Positions 7,927 to 15,266 of a stretch of DNA of 18,633 nt are shown here, in pieces. Source of the DNA: an uncultured Clostridia bacterium (GTDB lineage: Bacteria > Bacillota > Clostridia > Lachnospirales > Anaerotignaceae); NCBI GenBank assembly GCA_937919015.1, contig CALFPN010000094.1, forward strand, positions 1-18,633, in the 5' to 3' direction. A program made the translations under genes and the position numbers. The notes below the pieces were generated by a model, which made no database searches, was not told the origin of the DNA, and saw nothing but the letters and a program-made list of their open reading frames with translations. How positions within the stretch are numbered: the stretch's first letter is position 1; every line of letters begins with the position of its first letter.

Positions 7927-10155
7927 TTATTCCGTTGGTTCGGTTGTTTCGGTCGGTTCCGATTCCTTCTTTTTCAGCGTAATGGTGACCTCACTGCCTT
8001 TGTCCACAGAAACACCATATTTCGGGTCTTGGGCTGTTACCACGCTGTTGCCGATCTCCCCTTCGAAAACGACTTCAAAGCCTTCATCGGAAAGGGCCGA
8101 AACGGCCTCACTATAGCTCTTGCCCATGACATTGGGCACCTTCACCGTGCCGCTGTCCTCTTCCGACTTGGCAACATACAGGATGACTTCACTGCCGACC
8201 TCCACTTCCGTGCCGCCCTTGGGCACCTGATTGGTGATGGTATTGCCTGTGCCGACCACTTTGTAGTTCAGGCCGCGGCCTTCCAGATCCATAGTCACAT
8301 GATAGGTGCTGCTGCCTACATAATCAGGCATTTTCACCGTTTTTCCTTTTGCAAGGGTTGCTGCTTCATCGGTTGTTTCCGTAGGTTCCAGATTTTTATA
8401 TTTGATGATGTTTTCCATCAGCTCTTTTGTCATATTCGCTGTAGTCTGAACACCATCCGCATAGTCTTTCGGCAGATGAATGACGGAGAATACCAGATAC
8501 TGAGGATTTTCCGCAGGGAAATATGCCATATGGGTCAATGTCCAGTGCTTTTTATCACGTTTCCCCTGTTCTGCAGTACCGGTTTTACAGCCGATAGAAT
8601 AGCCGGGAATGGCAATTTTTTTTGCAGTACCATGGTCTACCGTTGCTTTTAAAGCGGTACGGACATAGTCAGATGTTTTCTGAGAAATAACTCTTCTGAC
8701 AATTTCTGTATCGTGCTCCATCACCACAGAACCATCGTCGTCAATGATTTGAGATACCACATAGGGCTGTACCAGATTGCCGCCATTGATGAGAGCAGAG
8801 AATGCCGTTGCCGTCTGGAGCGCAGTGCCGGTAAAGGACTGTCCAAAGGCGATCGTCGCCTGTTCTACGGGGCCAATGGCAGATTCTGCATGGAGCTGAC
8901 CTTCCGCTTCGCCGGGCAGATCAATGCCGGTTTTCTGACCAAAGCCAAATTCTCTCTGGTATTTGTAAAGCTTTTCTACCCCAAGTTTCTGGGCGATCTG
9001 GATAATGCCGGGGTTGCAGGACTGGGCCATGATATCTTCCACCGTCACCGTGCCATGGCCGCTTCTCAGATGACAGCCGATTTCTCTGTCTGCTACGGTA
9101 ATGCTGCCGCCGCAGTAGAAAGTGGAATTCTTTGTGATGACACCTTCTTCCAGTGCCGCCGCCACCACCAGTGGTTTATAAACGGAGCCCGGTTCAAAGG
9201 CATCACTGATGCAGAAATTACGCCACATTTTATTCAGGTACGCACTCTTATCTTCGTCAGTCATGGCATTCCATTCTTCCGCAAAGGTTTCATCCGACAA
9301 ACCAAGGGGTTCATCGGGATCATTCAGGTCGAATTTCTTCGCAGAAGCCATGGCATAGATCTCACCTGTATTGGGATTCATGACCAAAGAGGCCACGTTT
9401 TCAGAAGGCCACTGGGCCATGGTTTCCGCTACGGCTTCCTCCGCATACTGCTGAATGGTATAATCCAGTGTCGTTACAATGGTATTGCCGTCTTCCGCCG
9501 CATAATCCTGATAGGTCACCGTATCCGCCCCCTGATAGAGAATAAAGGAACGGCCGGGGATGCCGGTCATTTCTTCGTTATAATAGCCCTCCAGCCCCCA
9601 TGTGTTGTTGAAGCCGATCAGGTGGCAGGCCAATGTTTTCAGCGGATAAGAACGTTTGCTGGTCTGTTCAAAATAAACACCCAGCAGTTTTTCCTTCTCC
9701 AGCTTTTCCTTTACACTTCTTTCCACGCCCTTCACCAGATACTTCCAGTGGGTCGGCGTATTGATCTCATTGGTGGTCGGGTTCAGTGTCACATGATACT
9801 GCAGATCTTCCATCTTCAGATCAGGAAAATATTTACACAAGGTTGTAAAGGTTTTCTGGGTTTCCTTCTCATTCTTTTCCCCCGCGATCAGCAGCGGATC
9901 AAGTGCCACATTATATACTGCAGTAGATACTGCCAGAACCTGTTCGTTTCTGTCCAAAATACTGCCTCGGTTGGCTGCATTGACCAGATCGTATCGATTG
10001 ATCTGCTGATTTTTTACTGCCTGTTCAAATTCTGCCCCATGAGCCACCTTCCAGTAAAGGACTCTGCCAAACAACATCGTCAATACTGCCATAAACACAA
10101 AAAGAATTAAAGCAAATTTCTGGTTTGCTTTAATCCCTCGCGCCTTTCTTCTCAT
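7927..10155 (-). CDS. pbpB: Division-specific class B penicillin-binding protein (PBP2B/FtsI), two PASTA domains
   Basis: This is the septal transpeptidase that works with FtsW and the FtsL/DivIB/DivIC complex. The 742 residues (B. subtilis PbpB is about 716) comprise a basic cytoplasmic start, a membrane anchor at about 13-33, the class B N-terminal domain with RGSILDRN near 63-70, and a transpeptidase domain with the complete catalytic set SVYK (S324), SCN (379-381) and KTG (524-526). Two PASTA repeats follow at about 606-663 and 669-729. The protein ends in an acidic, Thr/Pro/Glu-rich tail with an EPTETT repeat. The ATG at 10155 follows the ftsL TGA by 5 nt, and its AAGGA ribosome binding site lies within the ftsL 3' end, so translation is probably coupled. 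Two PASTA domains and the position after ftsL separate it from the spoVD gene that follows. Confidence 0.95.
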   Translation of the reverse strand: MRRKARGIKANQKFALILFVFMAVLTMLFGRVLYWKVAHGAEFEQAVKNQQINRYDLVNAANRGSILDRNEQVLAVSTAVYNVALDPLLIAGEKNEKETQKTFTTLCKYFPDLKMEDLQYHVTLNPTTNEINTPTHWKYLVKGVERSVKEKLEKEKLLGVYFEQTSKRSYPLKTLACHLIGFNNTWGLEGYYNEEMTGIPGRSFILYQGADTVTYQDYAAEDGNTIVTTLDYTIQQYAEEAVAETMAQWPSENVASLVMNPNTGEIYAMASAKKFDLNDPDEPLGLSDETFAEEWNAMTDEDKSAYLNKMWRNFCISDAFEPGSVYKPLVVAAALEEGVITKNSTFYCGGSITVADREIGCHLRSGHGTVTVEDIMAQSCNPGIIQIAQKLGVEKLYKYQREFGFGQKTGIDLPGEAEGQLHAESAIGPVEQATIAFGQSFTGTALQTATAFSALINGGNLVQPYVVSQIIDDDGSVVMEHDTEIVRRVISQKTSDYVRTALKATVDHGTAKKIAIPGYSIGCKTGTAEQGKRDKKHWTLTHMAYFPAENPQYLVFSVIHLPKDYADGVQTTANMTKELMENIIKYKNLEPTETTDEAATLAKGKTVKMPDYVGSSTYHVTMDLEGRGLNYKVVGTGNTITNQVPKGGTEVEVGSEVILYVAKSEEDSGTVKVPNVMGKSYSEAVSALSDEGFEVVFEGEIGNSVVTAQDPKYGVSVDKGSEVTITLKKKESEPTETTEPTE

Positions 10156-10160
10156 TTATA

Positions 10161-10691
10161 TCAATCCTTCTTCCAGAAATTTGCAATTCTCGTCAGCAAA
10201 GATACCTCATCTGCCGCATCATCTGCATTGTGCTGTACAGTATAGCTCTGCTTCGGCACATCAATATACACTACCTGATAGGACTGAGGTTCATTCATAC
10301 CCAGTCGTTCCGTCGCTTCTGTGCGAATGAAATCCATATCCAGCTGTTCTGTCAGTTCTGCTTCCAGAATGGCATTGGAAGATTTCAGATTTTCCAGTTC
10401 ACTTTTCTGCTTACGCAAAGATACTTCCGCGTTATCCACCAACACATTCATGCCCATGAATGCGATACATCCAATAAACAGCACCAATGCCACGCCGATC
10501 ATTTTTGCAGAAGAGATACGGTTTTCTCTGGCTTCCTCCTTGGCCAGACGTTCCTCTGCTTTGCGGCGTTCCTCTTCCTCTTCGCGGAAACGGTAAGGGC
10601 TGTAATCCGGCTGCAGCTCATAAGCCACATTGCCGTAAGTATAATAAGAACCCTGCATACGGTCTTGGTTTCTGTATTTTTCTGCTGCCAT
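10161..10691 (-). CDS. ftsL: FtsL-like septum protein (single-pass, coiled coil)
   Basis: This is a 176-residue bitopic protein in the ftsL position between rsmH and pbpB. FtsL binds DivIC and DivIB and helps activate the FtsW-PBP complex. Visible parts are a cytoplasmic region of about 60 residues with a strongly charged Glu/Arg/Lys helix (about 36-58), one membrane helix at about 64-85, and a leucine-zipper-like coiled coil at about 87-125 that ends in the RLGM sequence typical of FtsL/DivIC proteins. A polar C-terminal tail follows. FtsL diverges fast, so topology, the LGM motif and gene order carry the assignment. The ATG at 10691 follows a strong GGAGGGG ribosome binding site. At 176 residues it is longer than B. 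subtilis FtsL (about 117), the excess lying in the cytoplasmic helix and the C-terminal tail. Confidence 0.85.
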   Translation of the reverse strand: MAAEKYRNQDRMQGSYYTYGNVAYELQPDYSPYRFREEEEERRKAEERLAKEEARENRISSAKMIGVALVLFIGCIAFMGMNVLVDNAEVSLRKQKSELENLKSSNAILEAELTEQLDMDFIRTEATERLGMNEPQSYQVVYIDVPKQSYTVQHNADDAADEVSLLTRIANFWKKD

Positions 10692-10725
10692 ATCTGCCCC
10701 TCCTTTCCTTTAAATTTTTCTTATT

Positions 10726-11658
10726 TTATACTCCTTCCAGCACGCGAAGCTTCGCGCTGCGGGAACGGGGATTCACTTCTAATTCTTCTTTAGATGGTAC
10801 GATAGGTTTTCTTGTCACCACTCTGCCCAAAGGTTTCTTCCCACAGACACATACCGGAAACTGGGGAGGACAAATGCAGGGATTTTCCTGTTTGCGGAAG
10901 GCTTCCTTCACGATTCTGTCTTCCAAGGAGTGGAAGGTGATGATGCAAAGTCTGCCGCCCTCATTCAGTCTTTCGGAGACATCAGCGATGGCCTGCTGCA
11001 GCACATCCAGCTCGCCGTTCACTTCGATGCGGATGGCCTGAAAGGTTCTCTTCGCAGGATGAGGGCCGTCTTTTCTGGCTCCCTTGGGCACAGCCCTTTT
11101 GATGATATCTACCAGTTCGCCCGTAGTTTCAATAGGGCCGTTTTCTCTTTCTTTTACAATAAACTGGGCGATTCTTCTTGCCCAGCGTTCTTCGCCATAG
11201 GTGAAAATAACTCTGTCCAGTTCATCTTCGTCATATTCATTGACCACATTGTATGCACTGAAAGGCTTATCCGGATTCATGCGCATATCCAGTGGTGCAT
11301 CCTGCTGATAGGAAAAGCCACGTTCCGCTTCATCCAGCTGATGGGAGGAAACGCCAATATCCAAGAGCATGCCGTCGATCTTTTCGATCCCCAGCTCGTC
11401 CAGAATATGTTTGATATTGCCAAAATTATCTCTGACGAAGGTAATTTTATCTTTATGTTCTTCCAGTCTTTTGCCCGCAGCTTCATGAGCGTTAGGGTCT
11501 TGATCGATACAGATCAGTCTGCCTGTTTCAATTCTTTTGGCAATCTCCAGAGAGTGACCACCGCCGCCCATGGTACCGTCAACATAAATACCATCAGATT
11601 TGATATTCAGATTTTCGATGCACTCTTCAAGGAGTACGGAAACGTGATGAAAATTCAT
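10726..11658 (-). CDS. rsmH: 16S rRNA (cytosine(1402)-N(4))-methyltransferase
   Basis: RsmH (formerly MraW) uses S-adenosylmethionine to methylate N4 of C1402 in the 16S rRNA decoding centre. The 310 residues equal the usual size. The N-terminus HVSVLLEE is a family hallmark, and the SAM-binding loop [11 protein letters not shown] lies at 26-36. The [10 protein letters not shown] motif, GFSY with the following DMRM, the [12 protein letters not shown] segment and the [12 protein letters not shown] segment all fit the family. The ATG at 11658 has an AAAGGA ribosome binding site and lies 15 nt after mraZ. The 34 nt downstream, before ftsL, show no terminator. Its place as second gene after mraZ is standard for the dcw cluster. 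Confidence 0.98.
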   Translation of the reverse strand: MNFHHVSVLLEECIENLNIKSDGIYVDGTMGGGGHSLEIAKRIETGRLICIDQDPNAHEAAGKRLEEHKDKITFVRDNFGNIKHILDELGIEKIDGMLLDIGVSSHQLDEAERGFSYQQDAPLDMRMNPDKPFSAYNVVNEYDEDELDRVIFTYGEERWARRIAQFIVKERENGPIETTGELVDIIKRAVPKGARKDGPHPAKRTFQAIRIEVNGELDVLQQAIADVSERLNEGGRLCIITFHSLEDRIVKEAFRKQENPCICPPQFPVCVCGKKPLGRVVTRKPIVPSKEELEVNPRSRSAKLRVLEGV

Positions 11659-11673
11659 AGTTGAGGTCCTTTC

Positions 11674-12105
11674 TTAGATGCCTAAATTTTCCATTTCAAA
11701 AGCCAGTTCGTTGCTGATGTAATCTTCTTCATCGCTGTATTCGTTCCAGCTTTCTTTGTTCCAGATTTCAATGCGGTTATTCACACCGATGGAAACGATG
11801 TCCTTCTTCAGTCCCGCATATTCTCTCAGGTGAGGGGGAACCATGATGCGTCCCTGATTATCCAGCTCACATTCCACCGCGCCGGCAAAGAAGAAACGGA
11901 CAAATTTTCTGGCACCGGGATTGGTCAGAGGAAGCTGTTTCAGTTTTTCTTCAAAAACCTTCCATTCCTCTTGGGGATAGGCGAACAGGCAGTTATCCAG
12001 CCCTTTTGTCACAACGAAATGCTCACCGAGGCCGTCTCTGAACTTTGCAGGTACAATCAAACGCCCCTTTACATCAATGGAATGTTGATATTGTCCCAAG
12101 AACAT
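11674..12105 (-). CDS. mraZ: Transcriptional regulator MraZ
   Basis: MraZ is a ring-forming DNA-binding protein that represses its own dcw operon in Escherichia coli. The 143 residues contain two SpoVT/AbrB-like half-domains, each with the family pattern: [13 protein letters not shown] near residues 10-22 and [13 protein letters not shown] near 80-92. The frame is open further upstream to 12210, but family alignment starts at MFLGQYQHS. The ATG at 12105 has a GGTGGTGA ribosome binding site 7 nt before it, so I use that start. It lies 15 nt ahead of rsmH. The promoter region directly upstream carries four GTGG motifs at 10-bp spacing, the expected kind of target for this protein, which supports autoregulation. 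Confidence 0.96.
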   Translation of the reverse strand: MFLGQYQHSIDVKGRLIVPAKFRDGLGEHFVVTKGLDNCLFAYPQEEWKVFEEKLKQLPLTNPGARKFVRFFFAGAVECELDNQGRIMVPPHLREYAGLKKDIVSIGVNNRIEIWNKESWNEYSDEEDYISNELAFEMENLGI

Positions 12106-12112
12106 CTCGCTG

Positions 12113-12120
12113 TCACCACC
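12113..12120 (-). promoter_or_regulatory. Ribosome binding site deciding the mraZ start
   Basis: The minus strand reads GGTGGTGA, 7 nt before the ATG at 12105. It supports that start over upstream in-frame starts, which would add residues foreign to the MraZ family. It also contains a GTGG, 40 bases downstream of the last operator repeat and so in the same 10-bp phase, which may be chance. Confidence 0.65.
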
Positions 12121-12155
12121 CTTCTCCATTTTCCCACTTTTATGATGTTTTTCCA

Positions 12156-12189
12156 CCACAAAACTCCACTTTACGCCACTATTAACCAC
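12156..12189 (-). promoter_or_regulatory. Predicted MraZ operator: four GTGG direct repeats, 10-bp period
   Basis: On the minus strand GTGG begins at 12189, 12179, 12169 and 12159, an exact spacing of one helical turn. The bases between differ (TTAATA, CGTAAA, AGTTTT), so only the GTGG core is repeated. The first repeat directly follows the predicted -10 box, so the array covers the transcription start. MraZ in characterised bacteria binds short G-rich direct repeats with this spacing near its own promoter. The match in position and period is the basis of the call; binding has not been shown here. Confidence 0.8.
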
Positions 12190-12218
12190 ATTGTAATACA
12201 GCCACCACAAAAAAACAA
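12190..12218 (-). promoter_or_regulatory. Predicted sigma-A-type promoter of the dcw operon
   Basis: The minus strand has a -35 hexamer TTGTTT (12218-12213), a 17-base spacer, and a -10 hexamer TACAAT (12195-12190). Transcription would begin near 12183, about 78 nt before the mraZ ATG. It is the best match in the gap, and its overlap with the GTGG array is what a repressed mraZ promoter should look like. Confidence 0.7.
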
Positions 12219-12282
12219 CCCCGAAATACCTATTTTCTTAATATTTTTTTCACGGAAAAAGCCTGATTTTCCAAGCTTTTCT

Positions 12283-12366
12283 CCACCAAAAAAGGAGAGT
12301 CTCCACCACTCTCCACCAAAAAACAAAATGCACCACCATTTTTCCATCCTCCACTCTCCACCCCAC
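12283..12366 (-). repeat. Distal GTGG-rich array upstream of the mraZ promoter
   Basis: The minus strand carries GTGG at 12366, 12361, 12354, 12336, 12316, 12309, 12306 and 12286. Five of them (12366, 12336, 12316, 12306, 12286) share one 10-bp register. The core is often extended to GGTGGAG. The array lies 65 to 150 bases upstream of the mraZ -35 box and covers a terminator hairpin. It may be a second set of MraZ sites, or partly a product of the G-rich terminator. Confidence 0.5.
12288..12314 (-). terminator. Second intrinsic terminator upstream of mraZ
   Basis: In the minus-strand RNA, GGAGAGU (12314-12308) pairs perfectly with ACUCUCC (12300-12294) around a 7-base loop GGUGGAG, and six U residues (12293-12288) follow. 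It is the second terminator after the aminotransferase gene, about 100 nt past the first. Its stem and loop are built from the same GTGG-type motif as the putative MraZ sites. Confidence 0.7.
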
Positions 12367-12409
12367 CCGTTTTTTTCCTGTAATTCAGAAAATATTTTCT
12401 TTTTTCCAT

Positions 12410-12444
12410 AAAAAATAAGCCCCGTGTATCTTTACACAGAGCTT
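12410..12444 (-). terminator. Strong intrinsic terminator of the aromatic amino acid operon
   Basis: In the minus-strand RNA, AAGCUCUGUGUA (12444-12433) pairs along all twelve positions with UACACGGGGCUU (12428-12417), with two G-U pairs and a four-base AAGA loop. An A and six U residues (12415-12410) follow. It begins 12 nt after the aminotransferase stop codon and ends that operon cleanly. Confidence 0.9.
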
Positions 12445-12456
12445 GATTTGTTTTTC

Positions 12457-13647
12457 TTATTCCTTTTCTTTGAAATCGTCCATCAATGCCTTGAACGCAG
12501 GCAGGGAGCCTTCCACCGTGGCATAATTGACACAATAGGACAGACGCACATAACCGGGACAGCCAAACCCACTGCCGGGTGTTACGATCAGGCGATATTC
12601 CTTCGCTTTCTGGGCAAAAATTTTATCATCCACAGGTGTTTTCACAAACATATAGAACGCACCCTGGGGTTTTGCAACTTCATATCCATATTCTGTCAGT
12701 GCCGCATACAGACGTTCTCTGTTTCTGTCATAGAAAGAAATATCCACCGTTTCTTCGCAGCATTCTGCAACGACCATCTGCTGCAGGGAAGGCGCGTTGA
12801 TAAAGCCCATGATACGGGCAGCCACCGCCACACCGTAAACGATATTTTCAAAATCCTCCACATCATTTGCCAGAGCCAGATAACCGATGCGGTCACCGGG
12901 CAGAGACAGAGATTTGGAGAAGGAATATGCCACAATGGTATTTTTATAAAAATCAGGCACCCAAGGTACGGTTACCCCATCATATACCAGTTCTCTGTAA
13001 GGCTCATCGGAAATCAGATAAATGGCATGGCCGTATTCTTTTTCCTTTGCCGCCAGAACATCACAGATCGCCTGAATCGTTTCCGCGCTGTAAACAACAC
13101 CTGTGGGGTTGTTGGGATTGTCGATCAGAACGGCTCTTGTCTTTTCTGTAATATATTTTGCCATTTCCGCCGCATCAGGCTGGAAGGTGGGGAGATTGGC
13201 AGGTACCGCCACCAAGGTACAGCCCACGTTATCCGCATAACGGTCATATTCCCCGAAATAGGGTGCAAAGGTCAGAATTTCCTGACCCGGGTCCATCAGC
13301 ACCTTCAAGAGGCAGTTGATGCCGCCGGCAGCACCGGTGCAGAAAATAATGTTATCCGCACCATAGGATTCGCCAAAACGACGGTTCAGGCTGGCCGCCA
13401 CCTTCTCTCTGGCTTCAACAAAGCCATTGTTGGGCATATAATGATGCAGATACCAGGGGTCTGTTTCATTCATGATACGGATGCCTGTTTCTCTGATGAT
13501 ATCAGGTGCAGGCAGATTGGGGTTGCCCAGACCATAGTCATACACATTTTCCACGCCATACAGGGCCTTCATTCTTGCCCCTTCCGTATACATATTGCTC
13601 ATTGCCGCGCTTCTTTCCAGCAATTGACTCATTTTATTGGAAATCAT
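12457..13647 (-). CDS. Class I/II pyridoxal-phosphate-dependent aminotransferase
   Basis: This is a fold-type I aminotransferase of 396 residues, cytoplasmic by sequence. Key residues of the aspartate aminotransferase superfamily are visible: DNPNNPTG at 176-183, the D214-E-P-Y217 set that holds the cofactor ring and phenol oxygen, the Schiff-base lysine K245 in YSFSKSLSLPGDRIGY, and the substrate carboxylate arginine at about R368 in GYVRLSYC. Its frame is open upstream to 13740, inside aroQ, but the family N-terminus fits MISNKMSQLL. The ATG at 13647 has a GAAGG ribosome binding site 9 nt upstream and lies 16 nt after aroQ. Because it closes an operon with pheA, its likely job is phenylpyruvate to phenylalanine, with glutamate or another amino acid as donor. 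That substrate is inferred from context; aspartate, alanine or broad-specificity activity is equally compatible with the sequence. Confidence 0.93.
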   Translation of the reverse strand: MISNKMSQLLERSAAMSNMYTEGARMKALYGVENVYDYGLGNPNLPAPDIIRETGIRIMNETDPWYLHHYMPNNGFVEAREKVAASLNRRFGESYGADNIIFCTGAAGGINCLLKVLMDPGQEILTFAPYFGEYDRYADNVGCTLVAVPANLPTFQPDAAEMAKYITEKTRAVLIDNPNNPTGVVYSAETIQAICDVLAAKEKEYGHAIYLISDEPYRELVYDGVTVPWVPDFYKNTIVAYSFSKSLSLPGDRIGYLALANDVEDFENIVYGVAVAARIMGFINAPSLQQMVVAECCEETVDISFYDRNRERLYAALTEYGYEVAKPQGAFYMFVKTPVDDKIFAQKAKEYRLIVTPGSGFGCPGYVRLSYCVNYATVEGSLPAFKALMDDFKEKE

Positions 13648-13656
13648 AACGTTTCG

Positions 13657-13661
13657 CCTTC
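13657..13661 (-). promoter_or_regulatory. Ribosome binding site deciding the aminotransferase start
   Basis: GAAGG on the minus strand lies 9 nt before the ATG at 13647. It favours that start over in-frame starts upstream, which would overlap aroQ and add residues not found in the family. Confidence 0.6.
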
Positions 13662-13663
13662 TT

Positions 13664-14098
13664 TCATTTGTATTTTTCCACCAGATACAGAATGGCTTCC
13701 ACATATCCAAAGAAGCCCTTGCCCATGATGGTTTTTTCACACGCCTTGCCGGCGTAGGAGATCTGTCGAAAATCTTCTCTTTCCTCTACATCGGAAATAT
13801 GCACTTCCACCGCAGGCAGGCTAACTGCCTTCAGCGCATCCAGAATGGCAACGCTGGTGTGGGTATAGGCTGCAGGATTGATCACAATAGCATCCGTACC
13901 ATCAAAATATGCCTGCTGGATACGGTCTACCAAAGCCCCTTCGTGGTTAGACTGATAGATTTCCCCTTCGATTTTCTGTTCTGCAAAGGTCTTTTCGATG
14001 AGCGTTTTCAGATCCTCGTAAGTTTCCGCACCGTAAATATTTTTTTCACGGATCCCCAGCATGTTCAGGTTGGGCCCGTTGATGACAAGCACTTTCAT
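13664..14098 (-). CDS. aroQ: Type II 3-dehydroquinate dehydratase
   Basis: AroQ removes water from 3-dehydroquinate to give 3-dehydroshikimate, step 3 of the shikimate pathway. The 144 residues are typical of the type II enzyme, a small flavodoxin-like fold that forms dodecamers. It starts with INGPNLNMLG at 6-15. The active-site set known from Mycobacterium tuberculosis is present: R17 and catalytic Y22 in the lid, N74 in INPAAYTHTS, H100 in EVHIS, and R107. The segment that commonly reads EVHISN reads EVHISD here, a conservative change. The ATG at 14098 has AAGGAGG ahead of it, which runs into the TAA stop of pheA 12 nt upstream. The enzyme belongs directly to the pathway of its neighbours aroB, aroA and aroC. 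Confidence 0.97.
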   Translation of the reverse strand: MKVLVINGPNLNMLGIREKNIYGAETYEDLKTLIEKTFAEQKIEGEIYQSNHEGALVDRIQQAYFDGTDAIVINPAAYTHTSVAILDALKAVSLPAVEVHISDVEEREDFRQISYAGKACEKTIMGKGFFGYVEAILYLVEKYK

Positions 14099-14110
14099 TC
14101 AGCCGCCTCC

Positions 14111-15250
14111 TTACGCTTCGGAATAGCAGCCCAGGAAAGATAAACTTTCCGCCGCATATTCAATATCCTTCAGAACCGTAATCATTTCAGGAGAGAACAC
14201 AGAGCCGTCCAGATCGAAATAGAAACGGAATTCAAAATCCTTACCGGGAATGGGTCGGCTTTCCAGTTTACACAGGTTGATGCCGCGGCAGGCGAATTTA
14301 CCGATCAGTTCGTGCAAAGAACCGGGTCTGTGCTCTACGGAAAGCATCAGGCTGATCTTGTTGGAGCCTGCGAAAATTTCCATATCCTTTGTGATGCAGA
14401 TGAAACGAGTATAATTGTTTTCGTTATTCTGCACCCCATTCATCAGTACATGAAGACCGTACAGTTTTGCACAGTCCGTGGAAGACAGGGCCGCAATGTC
14501 CGTTCTGTCGCTTTCTGCCACAAATTTCGCCGCTGTTGCCGTATTTTCAAAAATCGTCACTTTGATGCCGGGGTGCGCCTTCAGAAAATTGCTGCACTGC
14601 TGCAAAGCCTGAGAATGGGAAATCACTTCTTTCACATCTTCCAGCTTCACACCGGGCTTTGCCAAAAGGGCATGATTGATATGCAGCTTCAGGCTTTTCA
14701 CGATATAAAATTTATGTTTCACCATCAGGTCATAAACCTCTGTAACGGAGCCGGCAGAGCTGTTTTCCACAGGCAATACGCCGTATTTGCAAAGGCCTGT
14801 TTCCACCGCATTGAACACACTTTCAAAGTTACTGAAGAACATCTTGCTGGGCATGCCAAACAGTCTGTCACAGGCTCTGGATGCATAGGAGCCTTCCACC
14901 CCCTGACAAGCAACCACTGCCTTTCTGGGGAATGCCATGGGAGGATTTTCAATATTCTTTAAAATTTCCGCAGACAGTTCCGTTTCTTTATACAAAATCC
15001 CGGACTGATAGCTTTTGCTGACATCAAACATGGTCTGATAAAGCTTATTCACATAGATTTCAAATTCTTCCCCGGCCTTTTCCATGACCTTCTGCAGAAC
15101 AGCCTGTTCCCTTTTTAAGTCCAGCACAGGCAGATTTTTTTCCGCTTTTGCACCGGCAATCTCCGCCGCCACCTTCATACGCTCCACAAACAAAGCGACC
15201 ATTTGGTCATCAATGTCATTGATGCGCTCTCTCAATACGCTCAAATCCAT
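14111..15250 (-). CDS. pheA: Bifunctional chorismate mutase/prephenate dehydratase (P-protein)
   Basis: PheA converts chorismate to prephenate and then to phenylpyruvate. Three domains are seen in 379 residues. An AroQ-type chorismate mutase helix bundle lies at about 1-85, with the L-R-x-x-I-x-x-I-D start and K46-R47-E48. A prephenate dehydratase domain lies at about 110-287, with QGVEGSYAS near 116, the GVLPVENSSAGSV segment at 157-169, and the catalytic TRF at 281-283. A C-terminal ACT domain lies at about 298-375, with HRPGSLHEL and ESRP at 330-333. The ACT domain, with its intact ESRP, is the site of phenylalanine feedback in known relatives, so end-product control is expected. The ATG at 15250 has a GGAAGGA ribosome binding site, lies 16 nt after aroC and is 12 nt before aroQ. 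Confidence 0.97.
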   Translation of the reverse strand: MDLSVLRERINDIDDQMVALFVERMKVAAEIAGAKAEKNLPVLDLKREQAVLQKVMEKAGEEFEIYVNKLYQTMFDVSKSYQSGILYKETELSAEILKNIENPPMAFPRKAVVACQGVEGSYASRACDRLFGMPSKMFFSNFESVFNAVETGLCKYGVLPVENSSAGSVTEVYDLMVKHKFYIVKSLKLHINHALLAKPGVKLEDVKEVISHSQALQQCSNFLKAHPGIKVTIFENTATAAKFVAESDRTDIAALSSTDCAKLYGLHVLMNGVQNNENNYTRFICITKDMEIFAGSNKISLMLSVEHRPGSLHELIGKFACRGINLCKLESRPIPGKDFEFRFYFDLDGSVFSPEMITVLKDIEYAAESLSFLGCYSEA

Positions 15251-15266
15251 ACATCTTCATCCTTCC

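Larger units (their letters stand above)
12106..12456. other. 351-base intergenic control region between the aromatic operon and the dcw cluster
   Basis: No gene is supported here. Read in the direction of transcription it holds a strong terminator (12444-12410), a distal GTGG array with a second terminator inside it (12366-12283), an A/T-rich stretch (about 12280-12220), the mraZ promoter (12218-12190), the four-repeat operator (12189-12156), and the mraZ leader with its ribosome binding site. Open frames crossing it are not gene-like. Confidence 0.8.

Noticed and set aside
6029..8116. A 695-codon open frame on the plus strand opposite spoVD and the end of pbpB
   Set aside because: It is antisense to two clear genes, has no recognisable domain and is rich in Cys, His and Phe. 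Long antisense frames recur across this window (also 809-1939, 2964-4388, 4385-5839, 8713-10110, 12424-13728, 16312-17790) because TTA, CTA and TCA codons are rare in the real genes.
12106..12210. A longer MraZ with 35 extra N-terminal residues
   Set aside because: The extension would start within the promoter and operator, and family proteins begin at the MFLGQ methionine with its own ribosome binding site.
12283..12366. CRISPR array or tandem satellite from the repeated GTGGAG units
   Set aside because: The repeated unit is only 4-7 bases and there are no uniform spacers. It fits regulatory boxes, not CRISPR.
11830..12411. A 193-codon plus-strand frame opposite mraZ and its control region
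   Set aside because: Its C-terminal half is low-complexity His/Pro/Lys translated from the GTGG array complement, and it is antisense to mraZ.
12230..12535. A 101-codon minus-strand frame across the aminotransferase end and both terminators
   Set aside because: It overlaps the 3' end of the aminotransferase in another frame, runs through a strong terminator and has no family-like sequence.
13648..13740. A 31-residue N-terminal extension of the aminotransferase
   Set aside because: It would overlap aroQ by 77 bases, has no family similarity, and a good ribosome binding site serves the ATG at 13647.
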